Source: Demequina sp. (lineage in GTDB: Bacteria > Actinomycetota > Actinomycetes > Actinomycetales > Demequinaceae). Taken from it: a stretch of 35,784 bases of DNA. The notes under the pieces were generated by a model. It had not been told where the DNA came from, did not search any database, and worked only from the letters and a program-made list of their open reading frames with translations. Shown here piece by piece: positions 19,411-27,947 of the stretch. The stretch covers positions 1 through 35,784 of the forward strand of contig JASBTB010000144.1 of assembly GCA_030148645.1 (NCBI GenBank). The letters run 5' to 3'. Positions within the stretch are counted from its first letter, which is position 1. Every line of letters begins with the position of its first letter. The translations under genes were made by a program, and so were the position numbers.

Positions 19411-21234
19411 CTAGTCCTTGTCTTCCGGGCCAGCAGGCGTGGTCTTCGCGACCGTCATGAGGAACTCGGCGTTGGTCTTGTTCTCCTTGAGCCGCCCGAG
19501 GAGCAACTCGATGGCCTGCTGCTGTTCGAGACCGGTAAGGACGCGACGCAACTTCCAGTTGACCTTGAGCTCCTCTGGGCTGATGAGGATCTCTTCGCGA
19601 CGCGTGCCGGACGCGTTGACGTCCACAGCCGGGAAGATGCGCCGGTCGGCAAGTTGACGCGAGAGCTTGAGTTCCATGTTGCCGGTGCCCTTGAACTCCT
19701 CGAAGATGACCTCGTCCATCTTTGATCCCGTCTCGACGAGCGCGGTGGCCAAGATGGTGAGCGATCCACCGTGCTCGATGTTGCGGGCCGCGCCAAAGAA
19801 TCGCTTGGGCGGGTACAGCGCCGACGAGTCGACACCGCCGGACAAGATACGGCCCGACGCGGGGGCAGCCAGGTTGTAGGCACGGCCTAGGCGGGTGATC
19901 GAGTCGAGCAGCACGACGACGTCTTGACCCAGTTCCACGAGCCGCTTGGCGCGTTCGATGGCGAGTTCCGCGACCGTGGTGTGATCCTCGGCGGGGCGAT
20001 CGAAGGTCGAGGCAATGACCTCTCCCTTGACGGTGCGTTGCATGTCCGTGACCTCTTCGGGCCGCTCGTCCACCAGGACCACCATGAGGTGAACCTCGGG
20101 GTTGTTCACAGTGATCGCGTTGGCGATCGACTGCAAGACGAGCGTCTTGCCAGCCTTGGGCGGCGACACGATCAGGCCACGCTGTCCCTTCCCGATCGGC
20201 GCAACCAGGTCAATCACGCGATTCGTGAGGTTGCGTGAGTCTGTTTCGAGGTGCAGGCGTGTTTGCGGATACAGGGGAGTCAAGTCGCCGAAGACCTTGC
20301 GTGTCTTGGCCTCTTCCGCGCTCATGCCATTGACGGCGTCGATGCGCGCCAGGGCGTTGAACTTCTGGCGCTGGCCGCGCTCTCCTGCACGCGGCAGGCG
20401 GGCCGCGCCGGTCACGGCGTCCCCCTTACGCATGCCGTACTTGCGTACCTGGTTCATCGACACATAGACGTCCGTCTTGCCGGGCAGGTAACCGGTGGTG
20501 CGGATGAACCCGTAGTTGTCGAGAACATCGAGAATGCCGCCCACTGGGGTGAGCTCCTCGTCGTCCCTAACGTCGTCCTCGTCGTAGGACTCGACCGGTA
20601 CGTTACCGCCCTGTTGGGCCTCTCGGCCGCGTCCACGGCTGCGTCCGCGTCCCCTGCGCCTGCGTCCCGAACGATCGTCGTCGTCCTGGTTTGAGTACGC
20701 GTTGGCGTTGTTGCGGCGAGTGTCGCCGCCATCGCCCCCGTTGTCGTTGGCTGTCTGGCTGCGGTCGTTGCCACTCTGGTTGCGATTGCCGCGCTGGCTG
20801 CGGTCGTTGCTGCCCTGGTTACGATTGCCGCGCTGGCCCCGGTCGGAACCGTCGGACACGGCGTCTCCGGCGGCGGCGATGGCCACCGCTTCCTTGGCGC
20901 GACGGGCGCGCTCTGCCGCAGACTCGGTCGACTCGGCCTCGGCGTCTGTGTCGCGCCGTTCAGCGGTGGTGCTCTCGCTGGCACTGTCGCCCGCACCGCT
21001 GTGCGCTCCATCTGCGGACTCTTGAGAGGCGTCGGCTGTCTTCTCGGCAGGCCTCGAAGACCTTTCGGTGCGATTCGGCGCCACCCCGCCATTGTTGATG
21101 GCGGCGACAAGGTCGCTCTTCTTCATCTTGGTCACGCCTGCCACGCCCAACTCGGAGGCAAGAGCCTGCAGCTGCGGGAGCTTCATGGCGGTAAGGGCCG
21201 CGTTGGTGTCGCCGGCCACGCTGGTGTCTGTCAC
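19411..21234 (-). CDS. rho: Transcription termination factor Rho
   Basis: This Rho has 607 residues against 419 in E. coli. An N-terminal helical Rho_N segment ([28 protein letters not shown], 19-46) is followed by a long disordered insertion. That insertion has Asp/Asn/Arg/Gln 13-residue repeats (about 130-168) and an [11 protein letters not shown] stretch (about 194-204). The cold-shock-like RNA-binding domain ([14 protein letters not shown]) and the RecA-type motor follow, with SPPKAGKT (357-364), [11 protein letters not shown] and [12 protein letters not shown]. Actinobacterial Rho proteins are known for such extensions. I chose GTG at 21234 because GGAAAGGA lies five bases upstream; a start at 21288 would add an unsupported leader. 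It is transcribed alone from its own promoter. Confidence 0.97.
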   Translation of the reverse strand: MTDTSVAGDTNAALTAMKLPQLQALASELGVAGVTKMKKSDLVAAINNGGVAPNRTERSSRPAEKTADASQESADGAHSGAGDSASESTTAERRDTDAEAESTESAAERARRAKEAVAIAAAGDAVSDGSDRGQRGNRNQGSNDRSQRGNRNQSGNDRSQTANDNGGDGGDTRRNNANAYSNQDDDDRSGRRRRGRGRSRGRGREAQQGGNVPVESYDEDDVRDDEELTPVGGILDVLDNYGFIRTTGYLPGKTDVYVSMNQVRKYGMRKGDAVTGAARLPRAGERGQRQKFNALARIDAVNGMSAEEAKTRKVFGDLTPLYPQTRLHLETDSRNLTNRVIDLVAPIGKGQRGLIVSPPKAGKTLVLQSIANAITVNNPEVHLMVVLVDERPEEVTDMQRTVKGEVIASTFDRPAEDHTTVAELAIERAKRLVELGQDVVVLLDSITRLGRAYNLAAPASGRILSGGVDSSALYPPKRFFGAARNIEHGGSLTILATALVETGSKMDEVIFEEFKGTGNMELKLSRQLADRRIFPAVDVNASGTRREEILISPEELKVNWKLRRVLTGLEQQQAIELLLGRLKENKTNAEFLMTVAKTTPAGPEDKD

Positions 21235-21383
21235 TGGATTCCTTTCCTCGCACGAGCCACGGTGGCTCCAGAGGTGCGAGTTGCCCACATGCGCGCCATG
21301 GTGCGGGAATGTCGTCGTACACGACGCGCGTTTCGTGGAATGTCGCTCGCCGGGGCACTTGGGTCCGTCCGGGGAGCGCCTTC

Positions 21384-21413
21384 AGCGTAGCACCGGCGTT
21401 GGCGCGAGCGCAA
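21384..21413 (-). promoter_or_regulatory. rho promoter
   Basis: On the minus strand TTGCGC (21408-21413), an 18-bp spacer and TACGCT (21384-21389) form a credible housekeeping promoter. It gives a leader of about 140 nt before the GTG at 21234. The leader includes a GAGCCA-TGGCTC hairpin (21254-21268) close to the ribosome site, a CGTCGT/ACGACG inverted repeat (21313-21326) and a GGAATGTCG direct repeat. Rho often controls its own leader; that is inference here. Confidence 0.6.
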
Positions 21414-21432
21414 AAAACCGACTCGAATGGAG

Positions 21433-21438
21433 TTGACA
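21433..21438 (+). promoter_or_regulatory. Probable -35 box of the yggT promoter
   Basis: A perfect TTGACA lies in an unusually A+T-rich patch 100 bp before yggT. The best -10 at 18 bp is the imperfect CATGGT (21457-21462). It is back-to-back with the rho promoter, whose -35 lies 19 bp away. Confidence 0.45.
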
Positions 21439-21539
21439 TCGAATACTCATCATGCTCATGGTAAAAGTACACGTTCCGCGCGACGGCCCACACAGTCCGC
21501 GAAGCCAGGACCGCCGCGCTCGATTTCGAGGGAGCCTGC

Positions 21540-21884
21540 ATGACCATTCGCCCCGCCATCGTGAGGATCGTCGACGTCCTGTTCTCGATCGTCGGGATCT
21601 TTTTGTTGCTGCGTTTCACTCTGAAGTTGTTCGGCGCCAACGCGAGCGTCAGTTTCGTGTCCTGGCTCTACGAGATGACGGCGGTGCTCCTGGAGCCGTT
21701 CCGCGGCATCTTCCCCACGCGAACTTTCGAGAATCAGTACGTGCTGGAGTTCTCCACACTCTTCGCGCTCCTGGCATACGGACTCGCGTACTTCCTCATC
21801 GTTGCGCTGCTCGACGCGTTGACGCCCACGCCCACGAACGTGAAGGCGAACCCGCCCTCGCGAGGCGGGCCGACGTCCGGCTAG
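21540..21884 (+). CDS. YggT-family membrane protein
   Basis: This 114-residue protein has hydrophobic segments at about 8-32 and 70-93 and the family sequence LFGANASVSFVSWLYEMTAVLLEPFRGIFP between them. YggT proteins are small inner-membrane proteins of uncertain role, linked to osmotic stress and cell division. In Actinobacteria one normally sits in the division cluster between sepF and divIVA, so this copy next to rho is probably an extra one. ATG at 21540 has AGGGAG five bases upstream. The C-terminal tail is Pro/Thr-rich. Its stop codon overlaps the convergent ABC transporter stop at the palindrome CTAG. Confidence 0.88.
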   Translation: MTIRPAIVRIVDVLFSIVGIFLLLRFTLKLFGANASVSFVSWLYEMTAVLLEPFRGIFPTRTFENQYVLEFSTLFALLAYGLAYFLIVALLDALTPTPTNVKANPPSRGGPTSG

Positions 21885-23842
21885 GCGGTGTCCTCGCCCG
21901 CATGCGCGGGCAGCGACGGATCGGGCACGACGGCGGCATCCAACGCAACCGGCGTGGCGGGAACGTGGACTGGCTCGATCGGCGCGTCCACGTCGTCGAG
22001 CGGGGCCGCGAACTGCGCGTCGTAGAGCCGCGCGTATGCGCCGTGAAAGGCCAACAGTTCTGCATGCGTTCCCTGCTCCACGATGGCACCGTCCTCCATG
22101 ACGAGGATGACGTCGGCGTCGCGAATGGTCGATAACCGGTGGGCGATCACAAAGCTGGTGCGATCCTTGCGCAGTTGCTCCATGGCGTGCTGCACCAACA
22201 ATTCGGTACGGGTGTCCACGGAACTCGTCGCCTCGTCGAGGATCAGCACACTGGGGCGTGCCACAAACGCCCTGGCGATCGTGATGAGCTGCCGCTCTCC
22301 CGCCGAGAGAGTTCCTGAGTCGTCGTCGACGACCGTGTCGTAGCCCTCGGGCAGGGAGTGGACGAACCTGTCGACGTACGCCATGCGTGCCGCCGCCACG
22401 ATCTCCTCCTCGGTCGCTGTCGGGCGCCCGTAGGCGATGTTGTCCCGGATAGTGCCGCCAAACAGCCACGCATCCTGAAGCACCATGCCGGTGCGGGAGC
22501 GCAAGTCGGCGCGAGTCATGTGCGCCGTATCCACACCGTCGAGCAGGATCCGGCCGCCATCCAGTTCGTAGAAGCGCATCACCAGGTTGACGAGCGTGGT
22601 CTTGCCTGCTCCCGTGGGGCCCACGATCGCGACGGTCTTTCCGGGCTCGACCGTGAGCGACAGGTTGTCGATCAGCGGCTCGTTGGTCGTGTATCGAAAA
22701 CTCACGTCCTCGAACTCAAGCCTGCCGTGGAAGTCATCCGGCGCGACCGGCGCGGCCGCGTCGGGGGTCTGGTCTTCCGCGTCGAGAAGTTCGAAGACCC
22801 GTTCCGCGCTTGCGACGCCGGACTGGAGCAGGTTTGCCATGGACCCGAGTTGGCTGAGGGGCTGCTGGAACTGTCGCGAATACTGGATGAAGGCCTGGAC
22901 ATCCCCCAGGGGCAGGTTGCCACTGGCTACCTTGAGCCCCCCGACCACGGCGATGCCGACGTACACCAGGTTTCCCACGAACATGGCGGACGGCAGGATG
23001 ATGCCCGAGATGAACTGTGCGCCAAAACTGGCCTCGTAGAGTTCTTCGTTCTTCTGGGCGAACGTGGCCTCGACCTCCCGTTGGCGCCCGAACACCTTGA
23101 CGAGCGCGTGACCCGTGTAGCCCTCTTCGATCTGCCCATTGAGCACGCCCGTGTGCTTCCACTGGTCGATGAACTTGGGTTGCGAGCGTTTGGCCACCAT
23201 CGAGACGATGCCGACGGTGAGCGGGATCGACACGATCGCCACGAGCGCCAACTGCCAGTCGATCGCGACCATCATCACCAGCACGCCGATCACAGTCAAT
23301 ACTGAGTTGAACAACTGGCTGAGTGTCTGTTGAAGGGTCTGCGACACGTTGTCGATGTCGTTCGTGACGCGGCTCAGCAATTCGCCACGCTGGTGGCGGT
23401 CAAAGTAGTTCAGCGGCAACCGGTGGATCTTGATCTCGACCCGTTCGCGTAGCCGATACACGGTGCGCTGCGTGACGCCGTTGAGGATGTATCCCTGCAG
23501 GTAACTCAGCAGTGAGGAGGCGATGTAGATGACGGCCACACCCGTGAGGATGCGCTGCAACCTGCCGAAGTCGATGCTCTCGCCCGTGAGGAAGCCGGCG
23601 AAGATCGTGGTGGTCGCCTCGCCCAGAATCTTGGGCCCGATGACGGACAGAGCCACCGCTGCGGCACCGATGACAAGCACGGCGACCACGATCGCCGCCT
23701 CCGGCTTCAGCAACCTGGTGAGTCGGCGGATCGACCCACGGAAGTCTTGCGCCTTCTCCACCGGCATTCCAGCCATTCCGCTGCCGGGGCCGTGAGCTGG
23801 CCGCCCCATGGGGCGCGCCGCGGGCCGATCTTCGCCGCTCAT
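21881..23842 (-). CDS. ABC exporter half-transporter, catalytically complete partner
   Basis: This 653-residue protein has a six-helix transmembrane domain (about 45-350) fused to a nucleotide-binding domain. Walker A is GPTGAGKT (408-415), Walker B is LILDE with catalytic Glu537, and the switch His568 is in IAHRLSTI. The signature motif is altered to LSAGE (512-516) instead of LSGGQ. It begins with a Gly/Pro/Met-rich cytoplasmic tail and has a Pro/Asp-rich C-terminal extension of about 40 residues. ATG at 23842 overlaps the upstream ABC gene by 4 bp, so both are made together. It is paired with the next entry as a predicted heterodimeric multidrug or lipid exporter. The substrate is unknown. 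Confidence 0.93.
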   Translation of the reverse strand: MSGEDRPAARPMGRPAHGPGSGMAGMPVEKAQDFRGSIRRLTRLLKPEAAIVVAVLVIGAAAVALSVIGPKILGEATTTIFAGFLTGESIDFGRLQRILTGVAVIYIASSLLSYLQGYILNGVTQRTVYRLRERVEIKIHRLPLNYFDRHQRGELLSRVTNDIDNVSQTLQQTLSQLFNSVLTVIGVLVMMVAIDWQLALVAIVSIPLTVGIVSMVAKRSQPKFIDQWKHTGVLNGQIEEGYTGHALVKVFGRQREVEATFAQKNEELYEASFGAQFISGIILPSAMFVGNLVYVGIAVVGGLKVASGNLPLGDVQAFIQYSRQFQQPLSQLGSMANLLQSGVASAERVFELLDAEDQTPDAAAPVAPDDFHGRLEFEDVSFRYTTNEPLIDNLSLTVEPGKTVAIVGPTGAGKTTLVNLVMRFYELDGGRILLDGVDTAHMTRADLRSRTGMVLQDAWLFGGTIRDNIAYGRPTATEEEIVAAARMAYVDRFVHSLPEGYDTVVDDDSGTLSAGERQLITIARAFVARPSVLILDEATSSVDTRTELLVQHAMEQLRKDRTSFVIAHRLSTIRDADVILVMEDGAIVEQGTHAELLAFHGAYARLYDAQFAAPLDDVDAPIEPVHVPATPVALDAAVVPDPSLPAHAGEDTA

Positions 23843-25572
23843 GCCGCCTCCTGCGCACGCAACTGGGTCGACACGATTTCTTGATAGGTCTGTGAACTGT
23901 CGAGCAACTCGCGGTGTGTGCCGCGGTCGATGATGCGTCCGTCTTCCATCACGAGGATCTGGTCGGCATCCATGATGGACGAGACGCGTTGCGCCACGAC
24001 GATCACCGTGGCGTCCGCGACGGCCTTGCGCAAAGCGGACCGTAGGCGGGCGTCGGTGGCCGTGTCGAGCGCAGAGAACGAATCGTCGAACAGCAGGATC
24101 CGTGGTGAACGAACCAGTGCCCGAGCGATGGAGAGCCGCTGTCGCTGCCCGCCCGACACCGTGGTGCCCCCCTGAGACACCGCCGTTTCCAGTTGCGCTG
24201 GCATCGCCTCCACGAAACCGCGTGCCTGAGACACCGTGAGGGCCTGCCACAACTCCTCGTCGGTCGCGTCGGCCTTGCCGTAGCGCAAGGTAGAAGCGAC
24301 CGTGCCTGCGAAGAGGTAGGGCTTTTGCGGCACGAGCCCGATCGCTGACCACAATGTGTCCATGTCGAGGTCGCGCACATCGACGCCGCCCACCAGGACC
24401 TGGCCTCCCGTCGAGTCGTATAGCCGGGGGATCAGGTTCAGGAGCGTGCTCTTGCCCGCTCCGGTCGATCCGATGATCGCCGTCGTGGTTCCCGGGGTTG
24501 CGGTGAAGGAGATGTCGGACAGCACTGGTTGTTCGGCGCCCTGATAGGCGAATGCGACGCCACGAAGTTCGACGGTGCCAGGCGTGGGCATGTGCGTGAC
24601 AGGATTCGCGGGAGGCACCACCGTCGAATCGGTGTGGAGCACCTCCGCGATGCGGTCTGCCGCGACGGCTGCGCGCGGGACCAGCACAAACAGGAACGTC
24701 GCCATCATGATCGAGATGAGGATCTGGATCAGATAGGTCAGGAAGGCGGTCAGCGCACCCACGCCGGTTTGCCCCGATTCGACGCGGCTGGCGCCGAGCC
24801 ACAGCACGGCGACCGAGCCGAGGTTCATCACGACGAGGACGAACGGGAACATCACGGCCATCAGGCGGCCCGCCAGTAATGCCGATTCGGTGACGTCCGC
24901 GTTGGCCTTGGCGAACCGTGCCGTCTCTTCCGGCTCCCGTACAAAGGCCCTGACGACCCTCACGCCGGTGAGCTGCTCTCGGAGCACCTTGTTGACCTGA
25001 TCGAGCCGCTTTTGCATGCGGCGGAAGTGCGGCACCATGCGTGAGATCACCGCGCCGATGCCCGCCAGGAGCACGGGAATGGCGACGACCATGATCCACG
25101 ACAGGCCCACGTCTTGCTGGAGTGCCATGATGATGCCGCCGATGGCCATGAAGGGCGCGCTGACCAGCAGCGTGGCGCTCATGAGCACGAGCATCTGGAC
25201 CTGCTGCACGTCGTTCGTGGACCGGGTGATGAGGGATGGGGCCCCGAAGTGCTGCACCTCGTTCTCCGAGAAGGTGCCCACTCGGCCAAACACCTTGGCG
25301 CGCAGATCGCGGCCGACGCGCATGGCAAGTTTGGCCCCGAAGTACACGCCAGCGATCGCCGCGCCCGCCTGGACGAACGCCAGGCCCAGCATGATCGAGC
25401 CGACGCGCCAGATGTATGCTGCGTCGCCGGTTGCGACGCCGTTGTCGATGATGTCCGCGTTGAGGCCCGGCAGGTAGAGGTTGGCGATCGATTGAGCGAG
25501 TTGGAACGCCACGACGCCCCACAGCAGGCCCTTGTAGGGCGCCACCGATTGCACGAGAAGCTTCCACAGCAT
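23839..25572 (-). CDS. ABC exporter half-transporter, degenerate-site partner
   Basis: This 577-residue half-transporter has a transmembrane domain (about 15-300), Walker A GSTGAGKS (368-375) and a signature VSGGQ (472-476). Two catalytic positions are changed: Asp497 replaces the Walker B glutamate (LLFDDSFSALD) and Gln528 replaces the switch histidine (VVAQRVSSI). In known heterodimers such as TM287/288, BmrCD and LmrCD, one subunit carries exactly this kind of non-hydrolysing site. Its intact signature would complete the active site of the partner. ATG at 25572 follows the tetR stop by 6 bp. The regulator, its operator and both transporter genes form one operon. Confidence 0.93.
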   Translation of the reverse strand: MLWKLLVQSVAPYKGLLWGVVAFQLAQSIANLYLPGLNADIIDNGVATGDAAYIWRVGSIMLGLAFVQAGAAIAGVYFGAKLAMRVGRDLRAKVFGRVGTFSENEVQHFGAPSLITRSTNDVQQVQMLVLMSATLLVSAPFMAIGGIIMALQQDVGLSWIMVVAIPVLLAGIGAVISRMVPHFRRMQKRLDQVNKVLREQLTGVRVVRAFVREPEETARFAKANADVTESALLAGRLMAVMFPFVLVVMNLGSVAVLWLGASRVESGQTGVGALTAFLTYLIQILISIMMATFLFVLVPRAAVAADRIAEVLHTDSTVVPPANPVTHMPTPGTVELRGVAFAYQGAEQPVLSDISFTATPGTTTAIIGSTGAGKSTLLNLIPRLYDSTGGQVLVGGVDVRDLDMDTLWSAIGLVPQKPYLFAGTVASTLRYGKADATDEELWQALTVSQARGFVEAMPAQLETAVSQGGTTVSGGQRQRLSIARALVRSPRILLFDDSFSALDTATDARLRSALRKAVADATVIVVAQRVSSIMDADQILVMEDGRIIDRGTHRELLDSSQTYQEIVSTQLRAQEAA

Positions 25573-25578
25573 GGGGGG

Positions 25579-26166
25579 TTAACGCCCTTCCTTGGCAATG
25601 CCTCGCAGGATGAAGTCGACGAGTTCGTCGGTATCCACGTCGCGGTCGGTGGTGAACATCGGCATGGACGAGCCGAAGGCGAGCAACTTGATGAAGAACA
25701 CAGCCAGCGACTGGTCGACCCGGATCCGATCCTTGTCCGGCGCGAAGAGTGCGGCGAAGATGGCCTGAGCGCGCGCATCGGCGCGCGGGTCTCGACTGTG
25801 CTCGTGTGGGGGCTTGCGGTGGCCAAGCGCTGACACGATGCCGACGATGCCCGCCGAGCGTTCCCTGAAGATGTCGACGACGGCCCGCACCTTGGCCTCG
25901 AGCGTGAGTTGGGGATCGATCTTCTCGAGCGCGCAGAAGGTCGGCTCGGGGTCCATGAAGCGGGCAACAGCGTGCTGGATCAGTTCGTCCTTGTCGGCGA
26001 AGGCACGAAAGATCGTGCCTTCGGCAATACCCGCCGCGTCGGCGATGTCTTTGGTGGTGACGTCGGCGCCGTGGCTGAGCAGGAGCGGCACCACGGCGTC
26101 GAGGATCGACTCACGTCGGTCCTCGACGGACATGCGGGGTGCTCGACTGGGTAGCGGTAGGCTCAC
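25579..26166 (-). CDS. TetR-family repressor of the ABC exporter operon
   Basis: This protein has 195 residues. The N-terminal helix-turn-helix includes RRESILDAVVPLLLSHGADVTTKDIADAAGIAEGTIFRAFADKDELIQHAV, the family hallmark, and the rest is a ligand-binding helical domain. I chose GTG at 26166 because a -10 box ends 6 bp upstream; ATG at 26133 is the main alternative. A start at 26202 would place the operator inside the gene. First in its operon, it should repress itself and the two exporter genes until a substrate of the pump binds. The ligand cannot be predicted. Confidence 0.92.
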   Translation of the reverse strand: MSLPLPSRAPRMSVEDRRESILDAVVPLLLSHGADVTTKDIADAAGIAEGTIFRAFADKDELIQHAVARFMDPEPTFCALEKIDPQLTLEAKVRAVVDIFRERSAGIVGIVSALGHRKPPHEHSRDPRADARAQAIFAALFAPDKDRIRVDQSLAVFFIKLLAFGSSMPMFTTDRDVDTDELVDFILRGIAKEGR

Positions 26167-26172
26167 CCGCTC

Positions 26173-26202
26173 AGCATAAGTGAGTGAGTGCTCACTCCGC
26201 AA
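26173..26202 (-). promoter_or_regulatory. tetR-ABC promoter with embedded operator
   Basis: On the minus strand TTGCGG (26197-26202), an 18-bp spacer and TATGCT (26173-26178) lead to GTG at 26166 after six bases. The palindrome GAGTGAG-TG-CTCACTC (26182-26197) fills the spacer. This is the standard geometry of TetR-type autorepression. Confidence 0.8.
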
Positions 26203-26257
26203 CTCGGGCGCCGCCGCTTTCGTCGCCGCGAAGCACCCGCACCCGTCTCGGCGGGCC

Positions 26258-26263
26258 TACCCT
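26258..26263 (+). promoter_or_regulatory. Probable -10 box of the TRIC gene (leaderless)
   Basis: TACCCT is followed by six bases (GGGCTG) and then GTG at 26270. There is no ribosome site and no good -35. It lies about 60 bp from the tetR operator, so direct repression by TetR is not required. Confidence 0.5.
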
Positions 26264-26269
26264 GGGCTG

Positions 26270-26989
26270 GTGCCACTTCCCGACGTCCTCGAACTGCCCC
26301 TTGCCATCAATCTGATCGCGGTCTTCTTCGGCGCGCTCGGGGGCGCCCTGCGCGCGGGAGAGGAGGATCACACGGACCTCGTCGGCGTCTTCACCCTGGC
26401 CGCCGCCATGGGATTCGGTGGCGGGCTCGTGCGCGACCTGCTGCTGGGAAACCTGCCGCCCGCGGCATTTCGCGACCCCTGGTACCTCGTGGTCGCGGCG
26501 GGCTCCGCCGGGCTCGGCATGCTGTTCCTGTACTACCTGCGCAAGCTCGGTCCGGTGCTGTGGCCGATCGACACGATCGTCATCGGCCTTTTCGCGTCGG
26601 TGGGTACCAACGCGGCACTGATCGCGGGCTTGGAAAGGCTACCCGCCATCATCATCGGCACGATCGCGTCGGTGGGTGGCCTGATCCTGTCGGACCTCCT
26701 GCAAGGCAGGCCCTCGTCGATCATGTACGTGGGGCCACCGAACGCGGTGGCTGGCATGGCCGGTGCCGTCACCTACGCCTTGCTGTACACGGGTACGCGG
26801 CCCGTCATCACCGCCTCGCTGGCCGTTATCGCGACCGTCCTGGTGCGCCTGACCGGCCCGCTGTTCCACGTCACCGTGCCGCAGCCGCGCATGCGGGCCT
26901 ACGAACTCAGGCTCAAGCGCCGCGCATCCAGCCGCCTCATGACGCGCCGACGCAGGACCAGCAAGGCCAGCACCGACCCGGTCGAATAG
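26270..26989 (+). CDS. TRIC-type (UPF0126) trimeric cation channel
   Basis: This protein of about 239 residues has seven hydrophobic segments and two copies of the UPF0126/TRIC repeat. The first has GFGGGLVRDLLLGNLPPAAFRDPWY, the second GGLILSDLLQGRPSSIMYVGPPNAVAGMAGA. Prokaryotic TRIC proteins form trimeric monovalent-cation channels. The C-terminal 30 residues are very basic (LKRRASSRLMTRRRRTSK). GTG at 26270 is preferred because the upstream frame has no membrane-protein character and a -10 box is correctly placed. The gene is divergent from tetR and convergent with thrB (26 bp gap). Confidence 0.88.
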   Translation: MPLPDVLELPLAINLIAVFFGALGGALRAGEEDHTDLVGVFTLAAAMGFGGGLVRDLLLGNLPPAAFRDPWYLVVAAGSAGLGMLFLYYLRKLGPVLWPIDTIVIGLFASVGTNAALIAGLERLPAIIIGTIASVGGLILSDLLQGRPSSIMYVGPPNAVAGMAGAVTYALLYTGTRPVITASLAVIATVLVRLTGPLFHVTVPQPRMRAYELRLKRRASSRLMTRRRRTSKASTDPVE

Positions 26990-27015
26990 GGTCTTGCACC
27001 GGACGCCTCACCGCG

Positions 27016-27942
27016 CTAGCCGCGCGTCACTGCCACGCCTGGCACCGATTCTGCGGTGTGGACGCAGCGCCAGCGATCGTCGCCAATGCCCTCGGCCCAG
27101 TCAAGCGGCCCTGTCGCGAACCCGGAGGCACCCAGGTGTCGACCGAGCACCAGCACGGACGGTCCCGCACCCGAGACCACAGCCGCCACCGATCGCTCGC
27201 GCAGATGCGTGAGCATCGCGTCGGCCGCGGGAAGGAAGGGGGCACGGTACGCCTGGTGCAACCGATCCTCGGTGGCTGCGAGCAGGAGTTCGGGAGCGCC
27301 AGCGAGTGCCGCCACCAACAGCGCGGCGCGGCCAACATTGAAGGCGGCATCGGCGTGCGGCACGGACGCGGGCAGCACCGCGCGGGCGTGCCGCGTGGGC
27401 AGGACCGACTGCGGGATGAGCACCGCCGTCTCGATGCCCGACGCGACGGCAAGCGGCACGGCGTGCGCGCCGTCGGCGTCTTGCCAGGCCGCAGTCGCGC
27501 CGCCGTAGATGGCGGGCGCCGCATTGTCGGGGTGGCCCTCGAATTGGGTGGCCAGGCGCAGCATCTGTTCGGGTCCCAGCAGGTCCGGCTCGGCGATGAG
27601 GCCTCGCATTGCGGCGAGGCCAGCCACGACGGCGGCGGCGGAAGAGCCCAGACCTCTACCGTGCGGGATCGCGTTGCGGGCGACGATGCGCAGTCCGGTG
27701 TGGGAGGCGCCCACCGCATCGGCTGCAGCGCGCATGGCGCGCACCATCAGATGGGTCTCGTCTCGGGGGAGGCTGTCTGCCCCCTCTCCCTCGATCTCGA
27801 TTTCCACAGCGGCGGAGCCGAGCGCCCACACCTGCACCTCGTCCGTGACGCCCAGCGCCATACCGAGCGCGTCAAAGCCCGGGCCGAGGTTACCTGCGGT
27901 CGCGGGAACGCTCACGCGAACGTGATCGGCGGCGTAACGCAT
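27016..27942 (-). CDS. thrB: Homoserine kinase
   Basis: This 308-residue GHMP kinase has the ATP-binding loop AIPHGRGLGSSAAAVVAGL, the N-terminal VSVPATAGNLGPGFDALGMAL and a late SGAGPSVL motif. It phosphorylates homoserine at the expense of ATP for threonine synthesis in the cytoplasm. ATG at 27942 is five bases after the thrC stop. It is the last gene of hom-thrC-thrB and of its operon; convergent transcription from TRIC ends close by. Confidence 0.96.
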   Translation of the reverse strand: MRYAADHVRVSVPATAGNLGPGFDALGMALGVTDEVQVWALGSAAVEIEIEGEGADSLPRDETHLMVRAMRAAADAVGASHTGLRIVARNAIPHGRGLGSSAAAVVAGLAAMRGLIAEPDLLGPEQMLRLATQFEGHPDNAAPAIYGGATAAWQDADGAHAVPLAVASGIETAVLIPQSVLPTRHARAVLPASVPHADAAFNVGRAALLVAALAGAPELLLAATEDRLHQAYRAPFLPAADAMLTHLRERSVAAVVSGAGPSVLVLGRHLGASGFATGPLDWAEGIGDDRWRCVHTAESVPGVAVTRG

Positions 27943-27947
27943 GTCCC

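Noticed and set aside
21881-25567. One 1228-residue open frame across both ABC genes
   Set aside because: The upstream half is in the wrong frame for the first transporter and has no recognisable sequence; the true ABC gene starts at 23842 with the 4-bp overlap.
26182-26197. Possible control of TRIC by the TetR operator
   Set aside because: The operator is about 60 bp before the TRIC -10 box, outside its promoter; only the tetR side has correct geometry.
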